Shown piece by piece: positions 45,193 to 57,225 of a stretch of DNA of 64,000 nt; the stretch's first letter is position 1, and every line of letters begins with the position of its first letter. Source of the stretch: RPQJ01 sp963696545 (GTDB lineage Bacteria; Pseudomonadota; Gammaproteobacteria; Steroidobacterales; Steroidobacteraceae). The notes beneath the pieces were generated by a model. It worked only from the letters and a program-made list of their open reading frames with translations, did no database searches and was not told the origin of the DNA. A program made the translations under genes and the position numbers. The stretch spans positions 124,001-188,000 of the forward strand of contig CAVOKQ010000001.1 of assembly GCA_963696545.1 (NCBI GenBank), read 5' to 3'.

Positions 45193-46233
45193 ATGCCGGC
45201 CAACCTCTCACCCGAATACAAGGCCGCCGCCGAGGCGTTGCGCAAGGCGCGCGATCCGCAGCAGCGGCTCGACTGCCTGCGCCAGATGCTGAGCGTGATC
45301 CCCAAGCACAAGGGCACGGATCACCTGCAGGCCGACCTGAAGCACCGCATCAAGGAGCTCGATGAGGAACTCGAGGCGCCGAAGAGGGGCGGGGCGCGCA
45401 GCAGCCCTGCACTGGTCGTGCGGCCGGAAGGGGCCGCGCAGCTGGCGCTGGTCGGGCCGCCGAACAGCGGCAAGTCGCTGTTGCACGCGCGGCTGACTGG
45501 ATCGGCCGCGAAGAGCGGGCCGTATCCCTACACGACGCAATATCCCGAGCCCGGCATGTTCCGATGGGAGGACGTGCTGTTCCAGGTCGTGGACCTCCCG
45601 GCGATCGCCGCCGAGCATCCGGTGCCGTGGCTCGGCAGCACGCTGCAGTCGGCGGATGCGGCGCTGCTGGTCGTCGACCTGAGCGATCCGGACTGCCTGC
45701 AGCACGTCGAGTTGGTGCAGGCGGCGCTCCGCGAGCGCAAAGTCAGCCTCGTGACTGAGTGGCCTGCGGGCGAACCGGCGGCGGGCATTGCGCCCATGCA
45801 GACGCTGGACGAGGCCGATGTCTTCACGGTCCGGTTGCCCACGCTGCTGGTCGCGAACAAGGCAGATCGCCTCGACCATGCCGACACGGACCTGGAAGCC
45901 CTCGCAGAACTCGAGGAGCCGCACTTTCCGGCGCTGCTGCTGTCGGCCGAGAGCGGGCAGGGGCTTGCCGATCTCGGCGCATGGCTCTGGCGTTCGCTGG
46001 GCCTCGTGCGCGTCTATACGAAGACGCCCGGCAAGCCTGCGTTGCACGACCGGCCGTTCACGCTGCGGCACGGCGAGCAGACGGTCGCGGACGTGGCGCG
46101 GCTGGTGCATCGCGACATGGCGAAGACTCTGAAGTACGCGCGGGTGTGGGGCCGGTCGGTGGTCGCGGAGGGCCAGCACGTTGGTCGCGAGCACGTGCTC
46201 GCCGACCGCGACGTCGTCGAACTGCACACTTGA
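45193..46233 (+). CDS. DRG/Obg-type GTPase with TGS domain
   Basis: A 346-residue GTPase. After an N-terminal helical, lysine-rich segment comes the G domain: G1 ALVGPPNSGKSLL near residue 80, G3 VVDLPAIAAEH near residue 125, G4 LLVANKADRLDH near residue 225 and G5-like LLLSAESGQGL near residue 255. A C-terminal TGS domain (FTLRHGEQTVADVARLVHRDM..KYARVWGRSVVAEGQHVGREHVLADRDVVEL) follows. The order resembles archaeal and eukaryotic DRG proteins more than bacterial Obg or YchF. DRG proteins act on stalled ribosomes. The gene is followed after 38 bp by a small membrane protein gene. Confidence 0.83.
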   Translation: MPANLSPEYKAAAEALRKARDPQQRLDCLRQMLSVIPKHKGTDHLQADLKHRIKELDEELEAPKRGGARSSPALVVRPEGAAQLALVGPPNSGKSLLHARLTGSAAKSGPYPYTTQYPEPGMFRWEDVLFQVVDLPAIAAEHPVPWLGSTLQSADAALLVVDLSDPDCLQHVELVQAALRERKVSLVTEWPAGEPAAGIAPMQTLDEADVFTVRLPTLLVANKADRLDHADTDLEALAELEEPHFPALLLSAESGQGLADLGAWLWRSLGLVRVYTKTPGKPALHDRPFTLRHGEQTVADVARLVHRDMAKTLKYARVWGRSVVAEGQHVGREHVLADRDVVELHT

Positions 46234-46271
46234 GTCGAGTCGCGCCGGCTCCCGGCTGGTAGCATCGGCGC

Positions 46272-46844
46272 ATGATTCCCGTCTGGTTCAAGGTCGCGTA
46301 CACGGCGTTCGTGCTGTACATCTGCGTGATCTGGTGGCGCAACTACGGCTGGAAGAACTTCCTCTGGTTCTCGGACATCGCGTTCATCGGCGCCGTGCCG
46401 GCGATGTGGCTCGAGAATGCCGCGATGGCGAGCGTGCTTGCGGTCGCGGTACTGCTGCCCGAGATCCTCTGGAACGTCGATTACGCGGGGCGGCTGATCC
46501 TCAGGCGGCGCATCACGGGACTCACGGACTACATGTTCGAGCCCGAGCGACCGCTGCTGCTGCGGGGGCTGTCGCTGTTCCACGTGCCGTTGCCGCTGGT
46601 GCTGTTGTGGATGATCGCGGCGTACGGTTATGACGCGGCTGTCGGACTGCCCGGCGCGATCGTGCTCGCGCTCGTCGTGCTGCCCTGGAGTCGCTGGGTG
46701 AGCGCCCCCGAGAAGAACATCAACTGGACCTACGGGCTCGGCCGCGTGCAGACACGCTGGCCGGCGTGGCAGTACATGACAGTGCTGATCCTCGGCTTCA
46801 TCGTGTTCGTGTTCGTCCCGACGGACTGGATCCTCAGGAACTGA
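46272..46844 (+). CDS. Hypothetical integral membrane protein
   Basis: A 190-residue protein with about five hydrophobic segments (around residues 5-22, 37-65, 100-120, 125-145 and 168-185). It is rich in tryptophan and tyrosine (YICVIWWRNYGWKNFLWFSDIA near the start). The segment MFEPERPLLLRGLSLFHVPLPLVLLW is distinctive and PEKNINWTYGLG follows. It looks like uncharacterised bacterial membrane proteins of similar length; no function can be given. It lies 38 bp after the GTPase gene and may be co-transcribed with it. Confidence 0.65.
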   Translation: MIPVWFKVAYTAFVLYICVIWWRNYGWKNFLWFSDIAFIGAVPAMWLENAAMASVLAVAVLLPEILWNVDYAGRLILRRRITGLTDYMFEPERPLLLRGLSLFHVPLPLVLLWMIAAYGYDAAVGLPGAIVLALVVLPWSRWVSAPEKNINWTYGLGRVQTRWPAWQYMTVLILGFIVFVFVPTDWILRN

Positions 46845-46914
46845 GGGAAATTCGGTGCCAGGCACCGATTTTCCGGTTTCCCCCGGGCTGGCGAAAATCC
46901 AGAATGTTCCCTAG
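46845..46914. repeat. REP-like palindromic element C
   Basis: The stretch holds the perfect palindrome CGGTGCC-A-GGCACCG at 46853-46867 and ends AGAATGTTCCC, a one-base variant of the REP arm AGAATGTCCCC seen at 40840 and 56633. It begins GGGAAATTC just after the membrane protein gene. Confidence 0.6.
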
Positions 46915-46924
46915 AATCCCAACC

Positions 46925-47076
46925 AGCATCAAGAAAGGGGCTAACGCCCCGGCCAACCTGCCTTCCCGGGCAAGGTGGCGCGCGCTGCGAGGCGCGGATG
47001 CGGCCGGAAGGCAACGAAGCGGGTGAAAGCTTTCTGAAACCCTCCGGCGCTCGAATCGTGGCGCGGAGGGTTTTTC
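46925..47076 (+). ncRNA. Candidate structured RNA with intrinsic terminator
   Basis: This 150 bp has no convincing ORF but shows several hairpins in a row: GGGGC-TAAC-GCCCC at 46937-46950, CCAACCTGCC with GGCAAGGTGG, and CGCGC-TGCGAG-GCGCG at 46981-46996, followed by GGAAGGCAACGAAGCGGGTGAAAG. It ends in a strong Rho-independent terminator (47040-47076). The next gene starts at 47165. It could be a small RNA or the leader of a terminated, regulated gene. I could not place it in a known RNA family with confidence. The remaining 89 bases to 47165 hold only a ribosome-binding site. Confidence 0.5.
47040..47076 (+). terminator. Rho-independent terminator
   Basis: CCCTCCGGCGC and GCGCGGAGGG pair with one bulged base around a ten-base loop and are followed by TTTTTCGTTT. 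This is the clearest intrinsic terminator in the window. Confidence 0.85.
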
Positions 47077-47164
47077 GTTTCTGCCTCCCGCCCGGCACGT
47101 GCGCCGCTCGTTGGACCCCCGGTCAGGTCTGCAACGCCCTTACAGAGGGCCTGGAGGTTTGACC

Positions 47165-47722
47165 ATGTCGCCTGTCTCGAACGTACTGATCGGTTACTGG
47201 CACCGGCTGCCGACCGAACCCTGCGCGATCCGTCGCGCGAATCTCGCCGCAGCGTGCCGCGACGTCCGCAGTGGAGCGCTGCCGAGGGCAGCACTCACCG
47301 TGTTTGCCCTCGGGGACGTGGACGACGAAATCGTCCGCACGGCCACGCATGCATACGTCGAACGTGCAGCGTCCCTCACTGCTGGTGAGCGAGCTGCCAC
47401 TGTCGGCGATGTCCTGGAGTGGATCCGCCGCGGTCTCGCGCTGAACGGGGGTGCGATCTTCTCGGCGCTGCTGGACCTCGACGACCCGGTGATCCTGGAG
47501 CGGCTGGCCGCGCTGCGACTGGGCCTGCGGACGCAGGACCTGGAGACCGTCTGCCGTCGGTTCAAGTCCGAGCCGACCGCCGCGGTTGAAGGATTCCTCG
47601 AGGACTGGAGGCAACTGGTCGATGCCTCAGCAGACCTGCACCTGCGGCGGCAGCACGCGATTCTTTCCGTCGCGCTGGACGGACCGAGTGCGGATCGGCA
47701 GCAAAGTCGCGCGGTAGCCTGA
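47165..47722 (+). CDS. Hypothetical helical protein, 185 residues
   Basis: A soluble protein with no signal peptide, starting at 47165 after a GGAGG ribosome-binding site. It appears almost entirely alpha-helical, with leucine- and arginine-rich stretches such as GDVLEWIRRGLALNG and DPVILERLAALRLGLRTQDLETVCRRF. No family is recognised. Its first residues, SNVLIGYWHRLPTEPCAIRRANLAAACRDVR, are unusual. It stands alone downstream of the candidate structured RNA and its terminator, which may regulate it, and is convergent with the transglycosylase gene. Confidence 0.6.
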   Translation: MSPVSNVLIGYWHRLPTEPCAIRRANLAAACRDVRSGALPRAALTVFALGDVDDEIVRTATHAYVERAASLTAGERAATVGDVLEWIRRGLALNGGAIFSALLDLDDPVILERLAALRLGLRTQDLETVCRRFKSEPTAAVEGFLEDWRQLVDASADLHLRRQHAILSVALDGPSADRQQSRAVA

Positions 47723-47738
47723 GCAGCCAGGCCCGGGT

Positions 47739-49781
47739 TCAGCCGCCGAACGCTCCGGCGCGATCGTCGACACTCGCAGGTGCCGCGTCGGACGCAGGCG
47801 CGCGCACCGTGCCGAGCCAGTTCGAGTAATCGCGCGGCTTGCGATCGTTGATCCAGCCAAACACCACGCGGTGCCATGACACCCGCTGAACGTAGCCGCG
47901 CGTCTCGTTGAACGGGATGTTCTCGACCCACACGTCGGTCGCCATCGGAGCGGACGGCAGCCAGCGCTTCACGGCGCCCGGACCGGCGTTGTAGGAGGCG
48001 ATCGCGAACGGCGCCTGTCCCTGCCAGCGATCGAGCATGTTCTTCAGGAACCCAGAGCCGAGCGGCACATTCACCGACGGGATCACCAGCGACGCGCGCG
48101 TCGGCTGCGGAAGGTCCCATCGCCGCGCCGTCTGCCGCGCGGTTTCGGGCAGCAGTTGCATCAACCCCAGCGCGTCGGCGCTCGAACGCGCGTCGGCACG
48201 ATACAGGCTCTCCTGCCGGATGATCGCGTAGATCAGGTCCGGCGGCAGTCCGGTCATGCTTGAGCCGCGTCTGACCTCGGGGTCGTACGGTCGCGGGTAA
48301 AGCAGGTCGTAGTCGTTGAAGATGCCGAGCTTCGCCGCGGCCGAGATCGCCTGCAGGTACCAGGCCCAGCGCGCGGCGAGGCCGATGGCTTGCACCTGCG
48401 CGGCCGGCGTCAGTGCGTCGTAGGCCGCGCGCCATTCCGCGATCGCCTCGTTCTGCATTTCGCAGCGGATGAGTTCATGCGCGCGCACGAACGACGCGTC
48501 GTCCGCGAGGCGTTCCATCTCCGCGTCGCTCAGGCCGGCCGGCTTCAGCGAGGGAGCGAACGGCTTGCCGAGACGTGCAGAGGCGAGGACCGCATACCAG
48601 TTGTCCGTTGGTACCACGGATGCGTAGCCCTGCTGCGCGGTGCTTGAATCTCCGGTCTGCTCGGCCGATCGCGCCGCCCAGTACTTCCAGCGGTTCTGGT
48701 TGCGCAGCGAGTCCGGCATCCCTTCGATCGCCTTGCGAGCCCGTGGCCAGTCGCCTGCCCACAGCGCGGCGCGCGCATGCCACTCGTGCGCCTGCTCGTC
48801 GAAATCGTCGGGGTGGCCGAGCGCGAAGAACTCGAGCGCGCGGGCATCCCGGGCCAGCGCCAGGCGCAAAGCGACTGCGATCGCGAACGGACTCGCGGAA
48901 CGGGCGTCGAGGCCGCGTGCCTGGACGAGCACAGCGTAGCGTTCAGCCGTTGCATCAGGATCGGCTCGTGCGTAACGCTGCCAGCCGTCGAGCAGGGCTT
49001 CGGAATTCACGCTGCGCGAGGGAGTCGCGATCAGCGCCTCGACGGACGCGCGCGGCTGCTCGATCAGGCCGGCCCATTGGTTGATCGGGGCTGCCTTCGA
49101 CTCTGGCAGCGATCGGGCGAGATATCGGGCCAGCGCGGCCTGTCCTCCGTCGAGTGCCGCCTTGGCGCGCGCTTCGACGAGTTCGGTCGTGATCAGCCCC
49201 TGCGACCGTGCCCAGTCGAATGCCGTGTCGCACACCGGCGGCAGGGTCTTCGGTACCGACCACTGCTCGATGACTTCGTTGCCGAGGCCCTGCGTGCGTC
49301 CGAGCGCGATGCGGGCGGCAAACGCGTTGCAGCGTGCTGCGACCGTGTCGTCAACGTCCGGGCGGTAGGCGACGAGGTAAGCGTCCCACTGCTTGCGCAG
49401 CGCCAGCGCCATCAGGAACTCGCGGCGCAGCGATCGCGACGCCGGCTGGTCGCCGTAGCGCTCGAGAAAGGCCTGCACGTCCGGCACTGCCGCAGGGTCA
49501 GCGAGCCGACGGTTCAGCCTTGCGGCCAGCAGGTACGGATACAGCGGATATTCCTTGAGTGCATCGCTGTCGGTCGGGACTGCGCCGGGCGCAGCGCGCA
49601 AAGCTTCCGCCATCGCCGCAATGAATTCGGGCCGGGCATCGCCATATGGATCCGCGTCCGAAGCCAATGCGGTCGTGGGGCCGACACCCGCCGCCAGGGC
49701 GACGAGCGTGGTCAAGGCGAGTCGCGCTGGCAGCGCGGCAACGAATCGGCGGGTTCGGGTCACGGGGCACTCAGGGTTCAA
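47739..49781 (-). CDS. slt: Soluble lytic murein transglycosylase
   Basis: A 680-residue periplasmic peptidoglycan lyase of the Slt70 type. The signal peptide is around residues 12-40 (LPARLALTTLVALAAGVGPTTALAS). A long alpha-superhelical U-domain and linker occupy about residues 45-480, and the lysozyme-like catalytic domain holds IYAIIRQESLYRADARSS, with the catalytic glutamate in RQES near residue 515, then GLMQLLPETARQTA and IASYNAGPGAVKRW. It cleaves glycan strands to 1,6-anhydromuropeptides, which links functionally to the NamZ-like gene. It is divergent from the fadBA genes. Confidence 0.93.
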   Translation of the reverse strand: MNPECPVTRTRRFVAALPARLALTTLVALAAGVGPTTALASDADPYGDARPEFIAAMAEALRAAPGAVPTDSDALKEYPLYPYLLAARLNRRLADPAAVPDVQAFLERYGDQPASRSLRREFLMALALRKQWDAYLVAYRPDVDDTVAARCNAFAARIALGRTQGLGNEVIEQWSVPKTLPPVCDTAFDWARSQGLITTELVEARAKAALDGGQAALARYLARSLPESKAAPINQWAGLIEQPRASVEALIATPSRSVNSEALLDGWQRYARADPDATAERYAVLVQARGLDARSASPFAIAVALRLALARDARALEFFALGHPDDFDEQAHEWHARAALWAGDWPRARKAIEGMPDSLRNQNRWKYWAARSAEQTGDSSTAQQGYASVVPTDNWYAVLASARLGKPFAPSLKPAGLSDAEMERLADDASFVRAHELIRCEMQNEAIAEWRAAYDALTPAAQVQAIGLAARWAWYLQAISAAAKLGIFNDYDLLYPRPYDPEVRRGSSMTGLPPDLIYAIIRQESLYRADARSSADALGLMQLLPETARQTARRWDLPQPTRASLVIPSVNVPLGSGFLKNMLDRWQGQAPFAIASYNAGPGAVKRWLPSAPMATDVWVENIPFNETRGYVQRVSWHRVVFGWINDRKPRDYSNWLGTVRAPASDAAPASVDDRAGAFGG

Positions 49782-49961
49782 AGACTGTCGTAAGTCTATG
49801 ATGAATCAAGGAGCGCCCGAGTTCCCATTCTCCTGTCGGAAATCCCCATTAACATTCGTAGTGCGCTGCCGCAAACTCCGTCCGACGCCCGGTCGCCGCT
49901 CGGCGTGGCGGCCGGCGCTTGCCTCTTTGAATCTGAAGACCTGAAGAAGGGAGACCACTCC

Positions 49962-52112
<2,151 letters not shown>

Positions 52113-52146
52113 TTCAGCGGCCCCAAACGAACCTGGAGAGATCAAG

Positions 52147-53328
<1,182 letters not shown>

Positions 53329-53342
53329 GTCACATTGCAGGC

Positions 53343-53368
53343 ACCCCGGTCCGCCAGGGACCGGGGTC
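53343..53368 (+). terminator. Hairpin downstream of fadA
   Basis: ACCCCGGTCC and GGGACCGGGGT form a strong stem around a four-base loop just after the fadA stop. There is no run of T, so termination efficiency is uncertain. Confidence 0.5.
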
Positions 53369-53396
53369 GCCCTGAACCGCACCCGGCAGGTCGGCG

Positions 53397-53675
53397 TCAG
53401 CGAAAGAGTCGCAGGGCCTGTGCGGCGTACGGCGCGACGGCGAGGACATTGCGCATCGCTCGCATTGCCTTGCCGGGGCCGATGACGATCAAGGCCGTCA
53501 CGCCCGCCACGGCCGCAAGCGGTCCGAACGTCCGCACGAAATAGATTGTCCGATCGACCGGGCGGAGGCCGTCCTCGACGGCGCCGAGTTCCCGCGCGAG
53601 CTCGCCCCGCTGCGCTGCGCACTGCGCCTGCAATGCGAGGCGCCGCGCGGTCGTCGTTGCGAGACTGGCGCTCAT
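53397..53675 (-). CDS. YqjK-like small membrane-associated protein
   Basis: A 92-residue protein with an N-terminal arginine- and alanine-rich helix (LATTTARRLALQAQCAAQRGELARE) and one hydrophobic segment near residues 50-68 (FGPLAAVAGVTALIVIGPGKAM). This matches the YqjK type of small proteins that follow YqjE and YqjD in enterics and other gammaproteobacteria. Their roles are not well defined. It overlaps the yqjE-like gene by 4 bp. It is the last of the three-gene unit. Confidence 0.7.
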   Translation of the reverse strand: MSASLATTTARRLALQAQCAAQRGELARELGAVEDGLRPVDRTIYFVRTFGPLAAVAGVTALIVIGPGKAMRAMRNVLAVAPYAAQALRLFR

Positions 53676-54067
53676 CGACGGCTTCGCAGCAGTTCGACGT
53701 CGCGGCGCAATTCCGTGCGCGTGGCGTCGAGGAGCCGCGGCCGCTCGTGCAGGCGATTTCGCGACACCAGCGCCGCGCCGGCCATGATTGCGAAGAATGC
53801 GAGCGTAACGCCAAGCGCCGCCGCAACGCGGTGCTCGTCCCAGAACACGATCAGAACGGTCACGCCTGCAAACAGCAGTCCCGCGAATCCGGCCAGCAGG
53901 GCCACGCTGGCCCAGAGCAGGATGCGGACGCCACGCCGGGAGTCTTCGCTGATTTCGGTCGTAAGCAGGTCGAACCGCGTCTCGACGATCGCGAGCAGCG
54001 TGCCGGCCAGCTGCGTTCCCGAGCGCAGCAGGCGTGCCGCCGGGCCCGGGGTATCTTCGGTCGACAT
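53672..54067 (-). CDS. YqjE-like inner-membrane protein (phage-holin-like family)
   Basis: A 131-residue protein with two strongly hydrophobic segments (around residues 48-70 and 78-98) and charged ends. The N-terminal GTLLAIVETRFDLLTTEISEDSRRGVRILL segment is typical of YqjE/phage_holin_3_6 proteins. They are not phage genes but are part of the conserved yqjDEK trio. It starts 9 bp after the DUF883 gene and overlaps the next gene by 4 bp. Confidence 0.78.
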   Translation of the reverse strand: MSTEDTPGPAARLLRSGTQLAGTLLAIVETRFDLLTTEISEDSRRGVRILLWASVALLAGFAGLLFAGVTVLIVFWDEHRVAAALGVTLAFFAIMAGAALVSRNRLHERPRLLDATRTELRRDVELLRSRR

Positions 54068-54076
54068 CGGCGGCGT

Positions 54077-54382
54077 TCAGCGACGTGCCAGCAGCAGTCC
54101 CGCGATCAGGCCAACTCCCGCCGCGATTCCCACCGCCTGCCAGGGATTGCGCCTGACGTAGTCATCAGTGGCTCGCATGGCTTGCTCGCCTTCCTCGGCC
54201 GCGAAGTGCTGGGCGTCTGCGAGCCTGCGCTTCGCGGCGTCGACGGTTTCGCGGATCCTGGCCTTGGCTTCGGCCAGACGTTCATGGCCCGGCTCGGCCG
54301 ACGCCTTGATCAGCGCCTCTGCGTCGCGCATCAAGGTGGCGAGGTCGTTGCGCAATTGTTCGGTGCTCACGTCTTCCGTCAT
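54077..54382 (-). CDS. YqjD/ElaB family (DUF883) ribosome-associated membrane protein
   Basis: A 101-residue protein with an N-terminal helical region (LRNDLATLMRDAEALIKASAEPGHERLAEAKARIRETVDAAKRRL) and a C-terminal tail-anchor segment NPWQAVGIAAGVGLIAGLLLARR. This is the YqjD/ElaB/YgaM layout, in which a tail-anchored protein binds ribosomes in stationary phase and is controlled by RpoS in E. coli. It is the first gene of the yqjD-yqjE-yqjK-like unit, with the ATG at 54382. Confidence 0.82.
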   Translation of the reverse strand: MTEDVSTEQLRNDLATLMRDAEALIKASAEPGHERLAEAKARIRETVDAAKRRLADAQHFAAEEGEQAMRATDDYVRRNPWQAVGIAAGVGLIAGLLLARR

Positions 54383-54621
54383 GGCATCCACTCCCGGTCG
54401 GGCTCGTCGGACGGGGTGTTCGACGGGTCTCAGTCTCGATCGTATGCCCGGGCGCCGATTGCCACAAACCGGCTTGCCGCATGTCCCGGGGCCCGGCACC
54501 CGGAGCGGGAAATGAGACGCGCTTTAGCTGCACTGCACAAAACCGCTATACCCGGCGCTGCCGGGTTGAGGGATATTCGGCGGAGGTTTAAGCCCACTTC
54601 CGGCCCCCTCGAGGACCCACG

Positions 54622-56574
54622 ATGGACACCAAGGCCAAAGACGACGCAATGCAGCTTGCCGAGGACGCACGCCAGGCGGACTGGGAGGCCGTGAGCTTCA
54701 CGGCCGAGGTGTTCAAGGGCAACTTCCGCTGGGACCTGCTGCACCCGTTCCCGGCGCAGTCGGCGGAGGACAAGAAGATCGGCGACGAATACATCGAGAA
54801 GATCCGCCCGGTGCTCGAGAAACACGTGGACCCGTGGCAGATCGACGAGGACGGCGAGTACCCGCGCGAGGCGCTCGAAGCCCTGGCGGCAGTCGGGCTC
54901 TTCGGCATGAAGATCCCGAAGGAATACGGTGGCCTCGGATTCTCGGTGACCAACTACGCCCGCGTGCTCGGCTTTATCGGCGGTTACTGTGCCTCGACGG
55001 TCGCATTCATCTCGGCTCACCAGAGCATCGGCGTGCCGCAGCCGCTGAAGGAGTTTGGCACCGAGGAGCAGAAGCGCAAGTACCTGCCGCGCCTCGCGAA
55101 GGGTGAGATCTCGGCGTTCGCGCTCACCGAGCCCGGCGTGGGCTCCGACCCGGCGCGCATGACGACGGTCGCCGCGCCGTCGGCTGACGGCAAGTACTAC
55201 ACGCTGAATGGCGACAAGCTGTGGTGCACGAACGTCAGCGACCCGAAGACGACGCTGATCGCCGTGCTTGCGCGGACACCGGACAAGGTGCTGCCGAACG
55301 GCAAGTCCCTGCCACAGATTTCGTGCTTCGTCGTCGAAACAGGCTGGCCGGGCGTCGATCGCGTGCGGCGCTCGCGCTTCATGGGCCTGCGCGGCATCGC
55401 GAACGGCGTCGTCGCGTTCAAGGACGTCAAGGTCCCGGCAGAGAACCTGATCGGCAAGCCGGGCGAGGGCCTGAAGATTGCGCTGGCAACGCTGAACGTC
55501 GGCCGCTTGGGCATCCCGGCCGCAGCCATCGGCGGTGGCATGGCGATGGTGGACGACGCGAAGTGGTGGACCTCGACACGCCAGCAATGGGGCCAGCCGG
55601 TCGGCAAGCACCAGGCCGTGGCGAAGATGATCTCGAGCTACATGGCGCAGCTCTTCGCGATGAAGGCCATGGTCGGCGTCGCCTGTGCGTTCGCGGACCA
55701 CAAGAATGCGGACATCCGCCTCGAGGCAGCAGCGGCGAAGTACTGGTGTTCCGAGACGCTGTGGAAGATGTACGACGACTACGTGCAGGTCCGCGGCGGA
55801 CGCGGCTATGAGCAGGCGAAGTCGCTGTATGCGCGCGGCGAGCGACCGACCGCCGTCGAGATGGGCCTGCGCGATGCGCGCATCAACCGCATCTTCGAAG
55901 GCTCGTCACAGGTCATGCACCTGATCATGGCGCGCGAGGCGCTCGACACGCACTTCAAGCTCGTGATGCCGATCATGCAGCCGAAGCCTGGCCAGAAGGT
56001 CACTAAGCGCGAGGCGATGATGAAGGCGGCCGGCTTCTACTCCACGTGGCTGCCGAAGCTCTTCGTGCCGGACATGGGCGGGGACCTCGATGCACCTAAC
56101 CTGAACGAGAGCAACCGCAAGCACCTGGCCTATGCGGCGAAGACCTCGAAGCTGCTCGCGCGGCGACTGTTCGCGACCATGGCGAAGTACGGTCCGAAGC
56201 TCGAGAAAGAGCAGGTCATCCTCGGCAACTTCGTCGACATCGGCGTGGACCTGTTCGTGATGGGCTCGGCGCTGTCGTATGCCGACCACCTGGTCGGGCT
56301 GAACAAGGCCGACCAGTCGCCGCAGGAGCTCGCCGATCTGTTCTGCCGCGAGGCGCGCCGACGCATCGCCGGCAATTTCCGCGCGGTGAAGAGCAACTAC
56401 AACCGTTCGTATGGCAAGGTCGCCGGGCTGCTGATGGAGGGCAAGCTCGACTGGCTCGCCGAGGGCTCGATCAACCCGATCCCGCCGCAGTACCGCGACT
56501 GGGAGAAGAACGACTACGAGCATCCGGCGGCCGGCGCCAAGGCCAGGGCCGAGGCACCGAAGGAAGCAGCGTAG
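54622..56574 (+). CDS. Acyl-CoA dehydrogenase, long form
   Basis: A 650-residue FAD enzyme that introduces the first double bond in acyl-CoA. FAD- and substrate-binding segments include ISAFALTEPGVGSDPARM near residue 170, WCTNVSDPKTTLIAV near residue 200 and RVRRSRFMGLRGIANGVVAFKDVKVPAENLIG near residue 250, with the catalytic base in INRIFEGSSQVMHLIMAREALD near residue 425. It has the extended N- and C-terminal parts of VLCAD/ACAD9-type enzymes rather than the 380-residue form. It probably serves with fadBA in long-chain fatty acid oxidation. A REP-like terminator follows. Confidence 0.9.
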   Translation: MDTKAKDDAMQLAEDARQADWEAVSFTAEVFKGNFRWDLLHPFPAQSAEDKKIGDEYIEKIRPVLEKHVDPWQIDEDGEYPREALEALAAVGLFGMKIPKEYGGLGFSVTNYARVLGFIGGYCASTVAFISAHQSIGVPQPLKEFGTEEQKRKYLPRLAKGEISAFALTEPGVGSDPARMTTVAAPSADGKYYTLNGDKLWCTNVSDPKTTLIAVLARTPDKVLPNGKSLPQISCFVVETGWPGVDRVRRSRFMGLRGIANGVVAFKDVKVPAENLIGKPGEGLKIALATLNVGRLGIPAAAIGGGMAMVDDAKWWTSTRQQWGQPVGKHQAVAKMISSYMAQLFAMKAMVGVACAFADHKNADIRLEAAAAKYWCSETLWKMYDDYVQVRGGRGYEQAKSLYARGERPTAVEMGLRDARINRIFEGSSQVMHLIMAREALDTHFKLVMPIMQPKPGQKVTKREAMMKAAGFYSTWLPKLFVPDMGGDLDAPNLNESNRKHLAYAAKTSKLLARRLFATMAKYGPKLEKEQVILGNFVDIGVDLFVMGSALSYADHLVGLNKADQSPQELADLFCREARRRIAGNFRAVKSNYNRSYGKVAGLLMEGKLDWLAEGSINPIPPQYRDWEKNDYEHPAAGAKARAEAPKEAA

Positions 56575-56581
56575 AACATAC

Positions 56582-56639
56582 GGGGACATTCTCATTTCCC
56601 CGTCCTTCGTGACGGGAAAAGGAGAATGTCCCCTTTTTT
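56582..56639. repeat. REP-like palindrome B with T tract
   Basis: GGGGACATTCTC and GAGAATGTCCCC form a 12 bp stem around an inner hairpin (TTTCCCCGTC with GACGGGAAA) and are followed by TTTTTTC. The arms match element A at 40792. It lies between two convergent genes and would terminate plus-strand transcription strongly. Confidence 0.8.
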
Positions 56640-56640
56640 C

Positions 56641-57225
56641 CTACAGCAGCGCGAGGATCTCGCCGCTGTTGCCCGACCAGAGTTCGTATCGGTCGCTGAT
56701 CCCGTCGTGCTGCGCAATCGCGCGGATATCGGTCGCGCGCGCAAGGAACTCGAGCGTCTCGCGATCCGTCGGGGCGATCAGCAAGTGGGCGGAGTCCGAG
56801 GGAGCGCGCACTGGCGGCACGGCGAGCCCGAGCTCGCGAGGTGTAGCCTTGGTCGGAACCAGCGGAATCTGTCGCCCGTCCGCGAGCAACTCGATCTGTC
56901 CGTTTGACGCGTCGCGAGCCAGCAGACCGCGCTTGTCGATCGTCGACCAGACGTAGACGTAGAAATACTGTGAGTGGCGCCCTGAGCGGTTGACGTCCAG
57001 CGGCACGAGCGTGATGTAGTCGCGCGCGTGGACGGCAAGCTCCGGTCGCTCGCGCGCGAACACGAGGCCGCCCGGCGCGACGGTCACGGTTGCGGCGGAC
57101 ACCTCGTCCAGGTACTCGCGAGGATCGTCGGGTGGGCTCGAGGCGCAGGCGCCCAGCGCCAGTGCAGCCAATACGGCCGCCAGGCGGCGCAAGTGTCCGG
57201 GCCTCGAAGCGTGCTCAGAGGTCAT
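56641..57225 (-). CDS. Lipoprotein, last gene of the multiheme cytochrome operon
   Basis: A 194-residue lipoprotein with a signal sequence containing LRRLAAVLAALALGAC; the lipobox cysteine is residue 27. The mature part is strand-rich, with HARDYITLVPLDVNRSGRHSQYFYVYVWSTI in the middle and a repeat of hydrophobic strands to the C-terminus. No family is recognised. It overlaps the SPOR-TPR-barrel gene by 11 bp, so it is translated in the same operon and probably works with it at the outer membrane. Confidence 0.7.
   Translation of the reverse strand: MTSEHASRPGHLRRLAAVLAALALGACASSPPDDPREYLDEVSAATVTVAPGGLVFARERPELAVHARDYITLVPLDVNRSGRHSQYFYVYVWSTIDKRGLLARDASNGQIELLADGRQIPLVPTKATPRELGLAVPPVRAPSDSAHLLIAPTDRETLEFLARATDIRAIAQHDGISDRYELWSGNSGEILALL

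Noticed and set aside
46925..47076. Assignment of the structured RNA to a known riboswitch class (cobalamin, SAM, cyclic di-GMP, glycine)
   Set aside because: None of the diagnostic core sequences of those classes could be matched by eye.
53672..54067. Holin-family match as a sign of a prophage
   Set aside because: The gene belongs to the conserved yqjD-yqjE-yqjK arrangement, and no other phage genes are present.
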